A DNA stretch of 64,000 nt from Peteryoungia wuzhouensis (lineage in GTDB: Bacteria; Pseudomonadota; Alphaproteobacteria; Rhizobiales; Rhizobiaceae). A model generated the notes under the pieces. That model was not told the DNA's origin. It made no database searches and saw nothing but the letters and a program-made list of their open reading frames with translations. This document shows, in pieces, positions 17,923-26,311 of this stretch. The translations under genes and the position numbers were made by a program. Each line of letters starts with the position of its first letter. Positions within the stretch are counted from its first letter, which is position 1. Location: NCBI RefSeq assembly GCF_003205195.1, contig NZ_QJRY01000001.1:434001-498000 (forward strand). Direction: 5' to 3'.

Positions 17923-19836
17923 ATGACCGAGACCAACACCAATCATCTCTCCTGGGACGAATGGGACGAGCTGCACAATCCGCCGCCGGCCGTCACCGAT
18001 TTCGACCGCGTCGTCGAGCGCGCCGTTTCCCGCCGTGGTTTCCTCGGCGGTGTGCTGGCACTTGGATCTGCCGCTGCCGCCATGGGCACGCTCGGCAACC
18101 TGATGAGCTCGACCTCGGCCCAGGCGCAGGACGCCGGCTCGCGCTTCCCGTTCAAGCCGGTGCCTGTCTCCACCGACAACACCGTGCATGTGCCGGAAGG
18201 CTATCGCTGGGAGCCGCTCGCCAAGTGGGGCCAGCCGCTGTTCTCGACCGCCTCCGACATCGACCCGATGAATGGTGTGTCGCTGGAGAATTCCGACAAG
18301 GTGTTCGGCGAAAACACCGACGGCATGGAGCTGTTCGTGATTGGCAGCGCCCAGGTGATCGCCGTCAACCATGAATATGTGAACAACGAGACCAACCTGC
18401 CCCACAATGAAAAGGGCATGCCGAAGAGCCTCGACGACGTAAAGATCCTGCAGCACATGCAGGGCGTGACCGTCATGGAAGTGGCCGAAGGCGAAAAGGG
18501 CTGGCAGATCGTCGTCGACAGCAAGTTCAATCGCCGTATTCACCACAATACGCCAATGAAGCTCTCTGGCCCGGCTGCAGGTTCTGATCTTGTGAAAACG
18601 GCTGCCGATCCCAATGGCGTCGACTGTCTCGGGACCTTCAACAATTGCGGCGCCGGCAAGACGCCGTGGGGCACCTATCTGACCTGCGAAGAGAATTTCA
18701 ACGGCTATTTCGGCACCATCACAGCCGACTTCAAGCTGCCCGACGACTACAAGCGCTACGGCATCGTGGCCGAGACCCGCTACGGCTATGAACTGTTCGA
18801 CGAGCGTTTCGACGTATCGAAGAACCCGAACGAGCCGCGTCGCGCCGGTTACGTTGTCGAGATCGATCCGTCGGACGCCTCCTCGACGCCGATCAAGCGC
18901 ACGGCGCTTGGCCGCATCAAGCATGAGAACGCCGCAGTGGTGGTTGCCCGTGACGGTCGCGTCGTCGTCTATATGGGTGACGACGAGCGCGGCGAGTTCC
19001 TCTACAAATATGTCTCCAACGGCATCTACGTCCCGGGCGGAGACACCTCCAAGCTGCTCGACGAAGGCACGCTTTTCGTTGCGAAGTTCTCCGACGAGGG
19101 CACCGGCGAATGGCTGGCGCTGACGGAAGAGACGACCGGCATGAAGATGGACGAGATCTGCGTCTTCACCCGCCAGGCCGCTTCCAAGGTCGGCGCAACC
19201 ACCATGGACCGCCCGGAATGGGTCGCCACCAACCCGGTTGCCATCGAAGCCTATTGCTGCCTGACCAACAACAGCAATCGCGCTGTTCTCAAAGACGGCA
19301 AGATGAAGACCAATGCCGGCGGTGACGTGATGGCACTCAATGCCGTCAACCCGCGCGAGGCCAATGAATACGGCCAGATCGTACGCTGGTATCCGGAGAA
19401 TGACGACCATGCCGATGGCAAGTTCAAGTGGGACCTGTTCCTGATGGCGGGCAATCCCGCCGTGCACAAGGACGGGCCCTATGCCGGTTCGTCGAACATC
19501 AACGAAGGCAACATGTTCAACTCGCCTGACGGCATGATGTTCGATTCGACCGGTCTGCTGTGGATCCAGACCGATGGCGAAGATTCGAACGAAGGCGACT
19601 TTGCCGGCCAGGGCAACAACCAGATGCTGGCGGGCGACCCGGTCACCGGCCGCATCGAGCGCTTCCTCACGGCACCGAAGGGTGCCGAAGTCACCGGCCA
19701 GACCTGGTCGGCCGACAAGCGCACGCATTTCGTCGGCATCCAGCATCCCGATGCGCCGTTCCCGGATGGTGAAGGCAAGCTGCCGCGCTCGACGATCGTT
19801 GCGATCAAGAAGAACGACAACGCCCGGATCGGCTGA
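17923..19836 (+). CDS. phoX: PhoX-family (DUF839) alkaline phosphatase, Tat-exported
   Basis: A 637-residue protein with a twin-arginine signal (SRRGFLGGVLALGSAAAAMG, about residues 37-56, after an unusually long N-region). The DUF839/PhoX phosphatase domain fills the rest, including GNLMSSTSAQAQD at the export junction, CLGTFNNCGAGKTPWGTYLTCEENFNGYFG, and GRIKHENAAVVVARDGRVVVYMGDDERGEFLYKYVS. PhoX enzymes are periplasmic, Ca/Fe-dependent phosphatases that release phosphate from organic esters. The start is set by AAAGGAGG at 17908-17915. The candidate Pho box upstream supports phosphate control. It is divergent from the acyl-CoA dehydrogenase gene. Confidence 0.9.
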   Translation: MTETNTNHLSWDEWDELHNPPPAVTDFDRVVERAVSRRGFLGGVLALGSAAAAMGTLGNLMSSTSAQAQDAGSRFPFKPVPVSTDNTVHVPEGYRWEPLAKWGQPLFSTASDIDPMNGVSLENSDKVFGENTDGMELFVIGSAQVIAVNHEYVNNETNLPHNEKGMPKSLDDVKILQHMQGVTVMEVAEGEKGWQIVVDSKFNRRIHHNTPMKLSGPAAGSDLVKTAADPNGVDCLGTFNNCGAGKTPWGTYLTCEENFNGYFGTITADFKLPDDYKRYGIVAETRYGYELFDERFDVSKNPNEPRRAGYVVEIDPSDASSTPIKRTALGRIKHENAAVVVARDGRVVVYMGDDERGEFLYKYVSNGIYVPGGDTSKLLDEGTLFVAKFSDEGTGEWLALTEETTGMKMDEICVFTRQAASKVGATTMDRPEWVATNPVAIEAYCCLTNNSNRAVLKDGKMKTNAGGDVMALNAVNPREANEYGQIVRWYPENDDHADGKFKWDLFLMAGNPAVHKDGPYAGSSNINEGNMFNSPDGMMFDSTGLLWIQTDGEDSNEGDFAGQGNNQMLAGDPVTGRIERFLTAPKGAEVTGQTWSADKRTHFVGIQHPDAPFPDGEGKLPRSTIVAIKKNDNARIG

Positions 19837-19904
19837 TACCGGGTCAGAGGCAAGGCGGCACTGCCGCCCTGCCCCACGCGTTTAACGACAGCACAGCAAA
19901 CGAG

Positions 19905-19939
19905 AAGGCCGCCAACCGGAGTTCCGGTGGCGGCCTTTT
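19905..19939 (+). terminator. Terminator between phoX and minE
   Basis: AAGGCCGCC(A)ACCGGA and TCCGGTGGCGGCCTT form a long stem ending in TTTTC on the plus strand. It lies between the convergent phoX and minE genes. Confidence 0.8.
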
Positions 19940-19965
19940 CTATGGGTGGGCGTTTCGGTCTCCGC

Positions 19966-20226
19966 TCAGGCGGCGAGGCGCTGGGCGTTGAGCGGGATTT
20001 CGACGTCGATCTCAAGGATCGAGACGTCGCCGTCGCGGTCCATCTTGATCTCGACCTTGTCGCGGTCGAATTCGACATGTTTGGCGATCACAGCGAGGAT
20101 TTCCTCACGCAGGACGGCCACCAGATCGCTTTCCAGCGACGCCCGTTCATGGGCGAGCAGGACCTGCAGTCGCTCGCGCGCCATCGGGGCGGAACGCTGC
20201 TTGCGGAACAGGGAGAAAATGCTCAT
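19966..20226 (-). CDS. minE: Cell division topological specificity factor MinE
   Basis: An 86-residue MinE. The N terminus [29 protein letters not shown] is the membrane-targeting/MinD-interacting segment, and the C-terminal half ([14 protein letters not shown]) is the dimeric topological-specificity domain. MinE stimulates MinD ATPase and drives pole-to-pole oscillation, keeping MinC away from midcell. The start overlaps the minD stop by four bases, so translation is coupled. Confidence 0.95.
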   Translation of the reverse strand: MSIFSLFRKQRSAPMARERLQVLLAHERASLESDLVAVLREEILAVIAKHVEFDRDKVEIKMDRDGDVSILEIDVEIPLNAQRLAA

Positions 20227-21038
20227 GCGGCCCTCCGCGCGAAGATCTTGTCGAGGAGGCCACGCTTCTCGCCAGGGATGGTGATCGGGACGTTTTCGCC
20301 AGCCAGACGGCGGGCGGCGTCGAAGTAGGCGAGAGCCGGCGCACTGCGGGCGTCAGCCAGCGTCACCGGAGCGCCGATGTTGGAGGCGCGCAGAACGTCC
20401 ATGCTTTCCGGGATGATGCCGAGCAGCGGGATCGAGAGGATCTCCAGCACGTCATCGACCTTCAGCATGTCGCCACGCTGGGCGCGGTTGGCGTCGTAAC
20501 GGGTCAGCAGCAGGTGCTTTTCCATACGCTCGCCGCGCTCGGCCTTCAGCGTCTTGGAATCCAGCAGACCGATGATGCGGTCCGAGTCACGCACCGAGGA
20601 GACTTCCGGGTTGGTGACGACAACGGCCATGTCGGCATGGCGCATGGCAAGCGTCGCGCCGCGTTCGATGCCGGCCGGGCTGTCGCAGATGATCCAGTCG
20701 AAATACTTCTTCAGCTCGGTGATGACCTGCTCGACGCCTTCGGCGGTCAGGTTGTCCTTGTCGCGGGTCTGCGAGGCGGGCAGCAGGAAGAGCGTTTCCA
20801 GCCGCTTGTCGCGGATCAGCGCCTGGGGCAGCTTGGCATCGCCCTGGATGACATTGACCAGATCGTAGACGACGCGGCGCTCGGCGCCCATCACCAGATC
20901 GAGATTGCGAAGGCCCACGTCAAAATCGACGACGACGACCTTTTCATTGCGCTGCGCCAGCGCTGCACCGAGAGCGGCCGTCGACGTGGTCTTGCCGACC
21001 CCGCCCTTGCCGGATGTCACGACTATCACCTTGCCCAT
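20223..21038 (-). CDS. minD: Septum site-determining ATPase MinD
   Basis: A 271-residue ParA/MinD-type ATPase with a deviant Walker A motif at the N terminus ([19 protein letters not shown]), the [13 protein letters not shown] and [10 protein letters not shown] motifs, and a C-terminal amphipathic membrane-targeting helix ([16 protein letters not shown]). It recruits MinC to the membrane and is cycled by MinE. I place the start at 21038 ([10 protein letters not shown]), behind AGGAGAACC. It is the middle gene of minCDE. Confidence 0.95.
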   Translation of the reverse strand: MGKVIVVTSGKGGVGKTTSTAALGAALAQRNEKVVVVDFDVGLRNLDLVMGAERRVVYDLVNVIQGDAKLPQALIRDKRLETLFLLPASQTRDKDNLTAEGVEQVITELKKYFDWIICDSPAGIERGATLAMRHADMAVVVTNPEVSSVRDSDRIIGLLDSKTLKAERGERMEKHLLLTRYDANRAQRGDMLKVDDVLEILSIPLLGIIPESMDVLRASNIGAPVTLADARSAPALAYFDAARRLAGENVPITIPGEKRGLLDKIFARRAA

Positions 21039-21067
21039 GTGGTTCTCCTGTCTATCCCCGCTCACGT

Positions 21068-21838
21068 TCACGTCATTCTTTCTGTCATGATTGCATCCCC
21101 CTCCAGCCAAAGCTGAACTGGATGCCCTTTCAGTTCCGGATCCATATCGTCGGTCATCGCGTAGACACCGTCGATTGCCACCAGTTCGGATTCGAACTTA
21201 CGACAGAAGATCCTTGCGTCGGCATTGCCAACGCATCCGGCGAGCGCTCTGCCACGCAATGCGCCATAAATATGCACCGAGCCTCCGGCGATCACTTCGG
21301 CACCTGACTGCACCGAACCGATGACGGTCACGTCGCCCTGGGTGTAGATCACCGACTGACCGGACCGCACCGTTTCCCGCACGATCAGCGAGGGCGCCGA
21401 GATCTGGCTCTGCTGGACCACCACCTGCGGCGGGGCCTGTTCCACCGGCGGGTTCGCCGCCGCTTCGGCGCTGTTTCCGCTCGCCGGTTCCGGTGTCTCG
21501 GATCGCGGCACTTCGTAATCGGCGGCCGGCTTGCCACCCTTCAGCATCGGCGGCATGCCCGGCTCGACCAGCGACGGGCGACCGCCCTCGACGCCCATGA
21601 TCGAGACATTGCGGCTGGCGAGCCCTGCGATCAGCGCCTTCAGCTGCGGCCGGTCGATTTCCAGGTCCGACACGTCGAGGACGACGGGACGACCGAGAAA
21701 GAAGCCGGCCGAGCGGGCCGCAAGATCATCGAGCCGGACGAGCCAATCGTCGAACGGCAGATCCGGCGTCAGGACGACGGCCAGGAAGGATCTACCCTTG
21801 ATGCGGATGGAGCGTGGTTCGGTTAGCACTTTGGTCAT
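21068..21838 (-). CDS. minC: Septum formation inhibitor MinC
   Basis: A 256-residue MinC: an N-terminal FtsZ-inhibiting domain (IRIKGRSFLAVVLTPDLPFDDWLVRLDDLAARS), a Pro/Gln-rich linker around residues 100-145, and a C-terminal beta-helix domain (QGDVTVIGSVQSGAEVIAGGSVHIYGALRGRALAG) that binds MinD. It blocks Z-ring assembly at the poles. It is the first gene of the minCDE operon, 29 bases before minD. A TTAA-N7-TTAA box lies 44-58 bases upstream of the start. Confidence 0.95.
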   Translation of the reverse strand: MTKVLTEPRSIRIKGRSFLAVVLTPDLPFDDWLVRLDDLAARSAGFFLGRPVVLDVSDLEIDRPQLKALIAGLASRNVSIMGVEGGRPSLVEPGMPPMLKGGKPAADYEVPRSETPEPASGNSAEAAANPPVEQAPPQVVVQQSQISAPSLIVRETVRSGQSVIYTQGDVTVIGSVQSGAEVIAGGSVHIYGALRGRALAGCVGNADARIFCRKFESELVAIDGVYAMTDDMDPELKGHPVQLWLEGDAIMTERMT

Positions 21839-21881
21839 CTACGTAAACAAATCGTTGATGAAAGGAGTAGCGCCGATTTGG

Positions 21882-21896
21882 TTAACAAATGGTTAA
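21882..21896. promoter_or_regulatory. CtrA-type box upstream of minCDE
   Basis: TTAA-CAAATGG-TTAA is an exact match to the CtrA full site TTAA-N7-TTAA. In Sinorhizobium, minCDE is reported to belong to the CtrA regulon, which fits this position. Confidence 0.7.
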
Positions 21897-21938
21897 TGCG
21901 GCTCCGGCGGCGTTAGGAAAGTCGCGGAAATGCCATAG

Positions 21939-21975
21939 AAAAAGCCGCCCGCAGCGTGAGGCTGCGGACGGCTTT
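21939..21975 (-). terminator. Terminator of BA14K gene
   Basis: CCGCAGC/GCTGCGG hairpin extended by AAGCCG/CGGCTT, followed on the minus strand by TTTTTC; 40 bases past the BA14K-family stop. Confidence 0.75.
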
Positions 21976-22015
21976 CAAGAGGGGCGAACCGGGCGGATTT
22001 TGCCGCCCGAGACGA

Positions 22016-22519
22016 TCAATAATAAGGCGACAGGCACTGCTGGCGCGGGCCGTTATACGGCTGGAAGGTGTTCGAATAGCTGTCGTACGAACGATAGCGG
22101 TTCTGGCACCACTGATAGTGCTGCGGGTTGATATTGCCGGCCCGCGGCACGGCGCGCGGCTGGTTGGCAATCGCACCGCCGATGATAGCGCCAGCCGCGA
22201 AGGCTGCGAGCGGGTACCAATAGCCATTGTGATAACGGTAACCCGAGCGGCGCTCACGATAGCCACGATGGCCGTTCCAATAGCGTGAACTTTCGTAGCG
22301 GTTATAGCGCTCATAACGCTCGTAGCGGTCACGACGATCATAACGGCGATCTCGGTAGATGCGGATGCCGCCATCGATGTACTGGACATTGCTGGCATCC
22401 GTCGTCGTGGTGATCGGTGCTGCCGGGCGGATGACCTGCGCCTGGGCGGGGATCATGCTGGTCACAGCAAGGATCGATGCGAGAGCCGCGACGGCCGTCG
22501 TCTTCAATGCACGCTTCAT
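22016..22519 (-). CDS. BA14K family secreted protein
   Basis: A 167-residue protein with a signal peptide (MKRALKTTAVAALASILAVTSMIPAQAQ), a Tyr/Arg-rich middle (repeats of RYERYNRYESSRY, around residues 55-95), a hydrophobic Gly/Ala segment (YPLAAFAAGAIIGGAIA) and the C-terminal BA14K signature HYQWCQNRYRSYDSYSNTF..GPRQQC. BA14K is an immunoreactive, lectin-like Brucella protein; homologues are widespread in Rhizobiales and probably envelope-associated. A second BA14K-like gene lies just upstream on the same strand. The start follows GGGAG. Confidence 0.85.
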   Translation of the reverse strand: MKRALKTTAVAALASILAVTSMIPAQAQVIRPAAPITTTTDASNVQYIDGGIRIYRDRRYDRRDRYERYERYNRYESSRYWNGHRGYRERRSGYRYHNGYWYPLAAFAAGAIIGGAIANQPRAVPRAGNINPQHYQWCQNRYRSYDSYSNTFQPYNGPRQQCLSPYY

Positions 22520-22726
22520 GATGTTTCTCCCTGCATGTTTCTTCTGGTCGTCGGGAGCGGGGCATGCCCCGGTCCTCGACCGTGAAAGAAAGGTTAACGG
22601 GGCCAGCCTGAACTCAGAATTAACATGCCGTTCATGGCTCGCGCTTCGCGCGCAACGGTTCTGTGACCGCTCCGACGCGCAAGTGCCGGTTAACGACGGG
22701 AGGCGTGTTTTGTTCCCTGAGAGGCC

Positions 22727-23146
22727 TCAGCCATAGGGCGAGTAACACTGCTGGCGCGGGCCGTGATACGGCTGGAAGCTGTTGCTGCGCCAATGATAGG
22801 AGCGGTAACGATCGGCGCACCAGCTGTAGTGGCGCGGGTTGAGACCGCCGCCATAGCCGACGATGTGACGGCGCGGGATCGGCACATCAATGATGACCCC
22901 GGCGCGCATGGAGCCGGGCGAAAACCAGAGCCCGTTATGATAGACATAACCTGGTCGGTGGAGCCTGTGGCCATAAGGCCTGATACCATATGGGCGCGAC
23001 ATGACCGTGAAACGCTCATATTGGCGGTAGCTGGTATGGCGCTCGTAGATGCGGATTTCGATGCCGCCGGCCTCAGCCTTGCTGCCGGACTCCGCCAGAC
23101 CGGTGAATGACAGGCACAAGGCCGCGAGAACAGAAACAAGCTTCAT
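22727..23146 (-). CDS. BA14K family secreted protein, second copy
   Basis: A 139-residue protein with a signal peptide (MKLVSVLAALCLSFTGLAESGSKAEA) and the same C-terminal signature as its neighbour: HYSWCADRYRSYHWRSNSF..GPRQQC. It lacks the neighbour's long Tyr/Arg repeats. The two C-terminal halves are close enough to indicate tandem duplication followed by divergence of the N-terminal region. The start at 23146 follows GGGGGG. The 200-base gap between the copies makes separate promoters possible. Confidence 0.8.
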   Translation of the reverse strand: MKLVSVLAALCLSFTGLAESGSKAEAGGIEIRIYERHTSYRQYERFTVMSRPYGIRPYGHRLHRPGYVYHNGLWFSPGSMRAGVIIDVPIPRRHIVGYGGGLNPRHYSWCADRYRSYHWRSNSFQPYHGPRQQCYSPYG

Positions 23147-23371
23147 GCGTGATCCCCCCTTTGGCAATGCCCCACAAGCCCCCCACCTTCATGGCTGGGG
23201 CTGGCCTGACCGCGATCAGCGGCCGGGCAGTCTCCTTGAGGCAAGGCTAATCGGGCTCTGAAGCGCCCGCAAGCGGGTGTGACTGCGCGGGGCATGTCTG
23301 CAACGAAAAGAGGGCAAATCCGATCCGGACTTGCCCCCTTTTCACACACACACGATGTCGGGACTGAGCGC

Positions 23372-24457
23372 TCAGGCCTCAATCTCGATGTCGCCCTTCG
23401 GCCGTGAGCAGCAGGCGAGGATGTAACCTTCGTCGATCTCGTCGTCGAGGATGCCGCCATTGTGGTCCATCTCGACCTCGCCGGAGATCTTCATCACCTT
23501 GCAGGTGCCGCAGAGGCCGGATTCGCAGGCCGCACCAATGCGCACGCCGGCGGCGCGGGCCGCCTGGAGAACCGTGTGGCCGGGGGCGCAGAGGCCGTCC
23601 TTGCCGGACATGGCGAACTTGACCTTGGTCGGCTGCTCGCCATCGGCATGATCGGCGACCACCACCAGCGGCTCAGGCTTGACCGGCTGGAAGGCCTCTT
23701 CATGATAATTCCTCATGTCGAAGCCAGCGCCCTCAAGCGCCTCGCGCACGGTTGCCATGAAGGGGGCCGGGCCGCAGCAGAAGACGGTGCGTTCGAGGAA
23801 GTCTGGCGCCAGCAGCGCGATCTTGGCCTTGTCGATGCGGCCCTTCAGGCCCGACCAGAGCTGACCGCGGCCGAGCTGCTCGATGATGAAGCCGAGCTGG
23901 AAGTTCGGCATGTCGCGCGCCTTGGCTTCCAGCTCCCAGCGGAAGATGATGTCGTCAGGCGAACGGGCGCAGTTCAGGAACGTGATGTCGCTGTCCGGGG
24001 CCCGGTCGCTGAGGTCACGGGTCATCGACATCATCGGCGTAATGCCGGACCCGGCCGAGACGAAGAGGTATTTCTTGCCCGGATGGCGGGCATAGGAAAA
24101 ATCGCCGAGCGGGCCAAACGCCTTCAGCGCCATGCCAGGCTTCAGGTTGTCGAACATCCAGCGCGTGCCGATGCTTTCGGCCTGCGCCTTCACCGTGACC
24201 GCAACCGTATAAGGGCGCGAGGGGCTGGAGGAGAGCGTATAGGTGCGCATCACCGGCTCAGGCTCGGCCGGGATCTCCAGCGTGACGAACTGGCCGGGCT
24301 GGTAACGGAACCAGAGACCCGGCTTGTTCGGCTTGAAGGTGAAGGTCATCACGTCGGGGGCTTCCGGCGTGACGGCAACACATTCGAGCAGATGCTCCCG
24401 GTCGGACCAGGGATGCATCTCATCGACGTGACGGTAGGGATTGACCGCGATGTTCAT
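23372..24457 (-). CDS. gbcB: Reductase component of a betaine-type Rieske demethylase (GbcB-like)
   Basis: A 361-residue electron-transfer protein with three parts. An FAD-binding ferredoxin-reductase domain has RTYTLSSSPSRPYTV. A NAD(P)H-binding domain has FVSAGSGITPMMSMTRDL and CCGPAPFMATVREAL. A C-terminal plant-type [2Fe-2S] domain has CESGLCGTCKVM with a final Cys in ILACCSRP. This is the arrangement of GbcB, which feeds electrons from NAD(P)H to the Rieske oxygenase GbcA. It starts just after the gbcA-like stop, so the two form an operon. The exact substrate of the pair is inferred. Confidence 0.85.
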   Translation of the reverse strand: MNIAVNPYRHVDEMHPWSDREHLLECVAVTPEAPDVMTFTFKPNKPGLWFRYQPGQFVTLEIPAEPEPVMRTYTLSSSPSRPYTVAVTVKAQAESIGTRWMFDNLKPGMALKAFGPLGDFSYARHPGKKYLFVSAGSGITPMMSMTRDLSDRAPDSDITFLNCARSPDDIIFRWELEAKARDMPNFQLGFIIEQLGRGQLWSGLKGRIDKAKIALLAPDFLERTVFCCGPAPFMATVREALEGAGFDMRNYHEEAFQPVKPEPLVVVADHADGEQPTKVKFAMSGKDGLCAPGHTVLQAARAAGVRIGAACESGLCGTCKVMKISGEVEMDHNGGILDDEIDEGYILACCSRPKGDIEIEA

Positions 24458-24459
24458 CT

Positions 24460-25704
24460 TTACGCCACCGCCGACAGGCGGGCCTTGTCGCCCTGCAGAC
24501 GCTCGATCATGAAGTTCGAATACCATTCGACGAACTGCATGACGCCGCCTTCGTGATCGACCGAATAGGGACCGGGCTCATAGGCTGGCGAGCGAATGCC
24601 GAAGGCATTTTCCTCGACGATAGAGCGGTCCTGGTCGTTGGTCATGGTCCAGACATGGGTGAGTTCGTCGAGGTCGTAATCGACGCCTTCAACCGCATCC
24701 TTGTGAACCAGCCAGGTGGTGGTCACAGCCGTTTCCTCGGCCGAGATCGGCAGCACGCGGAAGGAGATCGCGTGGTCGCCGAGGATATGGTTCCAGGTGG
24801 TCGGGTAATGGAAGAGCAGCATGGTGCCGATATGGCTGATCTGCACGTCGCCGGAGAGCGGCTTCTTCACCGCGCGCTTGCCCGACATGGTATAGCTTTC
24901 GGCATCCTGGATCAGCGGCATGCGGGCGACGCGGAACTGGCCTGACGGGTCCATCTTGAATTCGGAGGGCAGGCCGGCGGCCTCGCAGCGCGCCCAGTGT
25001 TCGGCGATGAAGGGGTCATCCTTGGCGCCCTGCACGCCGGTTGCCGTCGGGGCTTCCGGATAGGTGCGGCAGAGTTCCGGATGGTTGCCGGCGCAGTGGT
25101 AGCATTCGCGGTTGTTTTCCCAGACGAGCTTCCAGTTGCCCTTTTCGATGATCGTGGTCTTGTGCGCGACCTTGGCTTCCGACAGGCGATGCGGCGCCAT
25201 GTAGGGTTCGATCGAGGCGCGGACGGGGGCGAAATCCGGGGCTTCGTTGGCGAGGCAGATGAAGATGTAGCCGGCCACGGTTTCGCAATGGACCGTCTTC
25301 AGGCCGAAATCGGCCTTGTCGAAATTCTCGCCCATCTGGCGGGCGAAGACCAGGGAGCCGTCGAGATCATAGGTCCACTGGTGATAGGGACAGACGAGCT
25401 TGGCAGATGCGCCCTTGTCCTGGGTGCAGACACGGTGGCCGCGATGGCGGCAGGTGTTGTGGAAGGCGCGGATGACCTGGTCCTTGCCGCGCACGATGAC
25501 GACGGGATAATCGCCGACCTGGACGGTGAAGTAGTTGCCGGCACGCGGGATCTCGCAGTCATGGCCCATGAACAGCCAGTCGCGATACCAGATCGTCTCC
25601 ATGTCGAGCTTGAAGTAATCCTGATCGATATAGAAGGGCTGTTCGAGGCTGAAGCCCTCGCGGCGGTTCTTCAGCTGGCGCAATGCCTTGGTCTGCAGGT
25701 CCAT
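24460..25704 (-). CDS. gbcA: Rieske oxygenase alpha subunit, glycine-betaine demethylase type (GbcA-like)
   Basis: A 414-residue aromatic-ring-hydroxylase-type oxygenase. The Rieske [2Fe-2S] site is CRHRGHRVC..CPYHQW (about residues 86-109), and the mononuclear iron site has NNRECYHCAGNHPELC. It closely resembles GbcA and the stachydrine demethylase Stc2, which oxidatively remove N-methyl groups from betaines, releasing formaldehyde. Glycine betaine is the more likely substrate; proline betaine remains possible. Expression is probably set by the cobalamin riboswitch upstream, whose downstream sequence can pair with this gene's ribosome-binding site. Confidence 0.85.
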   Translation of the reverse strand: MDLQTKALRQLKNRREGFSLEQPFYIDQDYFKLDMETIWYRDWLFMGHDCEIPRAGNYFTVQVGDYPVVIVRGKDQVIRAFHNTCRHRGHRVCTQDKGASAKLVCPYHQWTYDLDGSLVFARQMGENFDKADFGLKTVHCETVAGYIFICLANEAPDFAPVRASIEPYMAPHRLSEAKVAHKTTIIEKGNWKLVWENNRECYHCAGNHPELCRTYPEAPTATGVQGAKDDPFIAEHWARCEAAGLPSEFKMDPSGQFRVARMPLIQDAESYTMSGKRAVKKPLSGDVQISHIGTMLLFHYPTTWNHILGDHAISFRVLPISAEETAVTTTWLVHKDAVEGVDYDLDELTHVWTMTNDQDRSIVEENAFGIRSPAYEPGPYSVDHEGGVMQFVEWYSNFMIERLQGDKARLSAVA

Positions 25705-25708
25705 GTCG

Positions 25709-25738
25709 TCCTCGTTTTCCTAAATCGGCAGACGAGGA
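25709..25738 (-). promoter_or_regulatory. RBS-sequestering hairpin (riboswitch expression platform)
   Basis: On the minus strand TCCTCGT (25732-25738) can pair with ACGAGGA (25709-25715), which contains the GAGG Shine-Dalgarno sequence of the gbcA-like gene five bases before its ATG. This would block translation when formed. A second hairpin CCCATC/GATGGG lies at 25755-25768. No T run follows either, favouring translational control. Confidence 0.6.
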
Positions 25739-25820
25739 GCGCAGCAGGGATCCGCCCATCGGGATGGGGCAGAACACAACTATCTCCGGCCGCCCGCCGC
25801 GACCCTGATGTACATTTCCC

Positions 25821-25992
25821 GAGGCTGGTTTCCGGGCTGAGGAGTGGTCCATTGACGGACCGCGCTGGCGCCTTCCCAGGGTTTCCCCCAGTGGCTTTGT
25901 GCCGAAACGCATTCTCCACCACCGTTGCGGGGGCAGCGCCGGATTTCGACCGGCTTCCCGATTTCCTGCCCTCCCTAGCTGGGCAGCACCTC
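25821..25992 (-). promoter_or_regulatory. Cobalamin riboswitch
   Basis: All core blocks are present in order on the minus strand: GGTGCTGCCC, GGGAAGCCGGTCGAAATCC, GCTGCCCCCGCAACGG (25921-25937), GCCACTGGGG (25886-25895), CTGGGAAGGCGCC and the B12 box AGCCCGGAAACCAGCCT (25822-25838). P1 pairs GAGG (25989-25992) with CCTC (25821-25824). It lies 117 bases upstream of the gbcA-like start on the same strand, so adenosylcobalamin is expected to reduce expression of gbcAB. Confidence 0.95.
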
Positions 25993-26311
25993 GAGCGTCC
26001 GATCATCTAATCACAAGGGCGAAGGCGGCGCTGCACTGCGAAACGACACGACAGAAATCGTTTGCGACATCGACGCGTTTGCCACCACACACAGAAGAAA
26101 GGCGAATTCTCTTTATATTTCCGAAAACTGCAGCAACGGGGAAGAATTTCCGATCTCGGCAATGGCGCAAACAAGCGATCCAAGGAAGTTCCGAAGATTT
26201 GCGTTGCGGCAAGCCTCGGGAAACCTCTGTGCTGCAGAATACCGGCAAATGATGATTAACCATGCTGCGGTAAGCTCAAGACATGAAGCCGGGCACCGTC
26301 AGAGCGTTACC

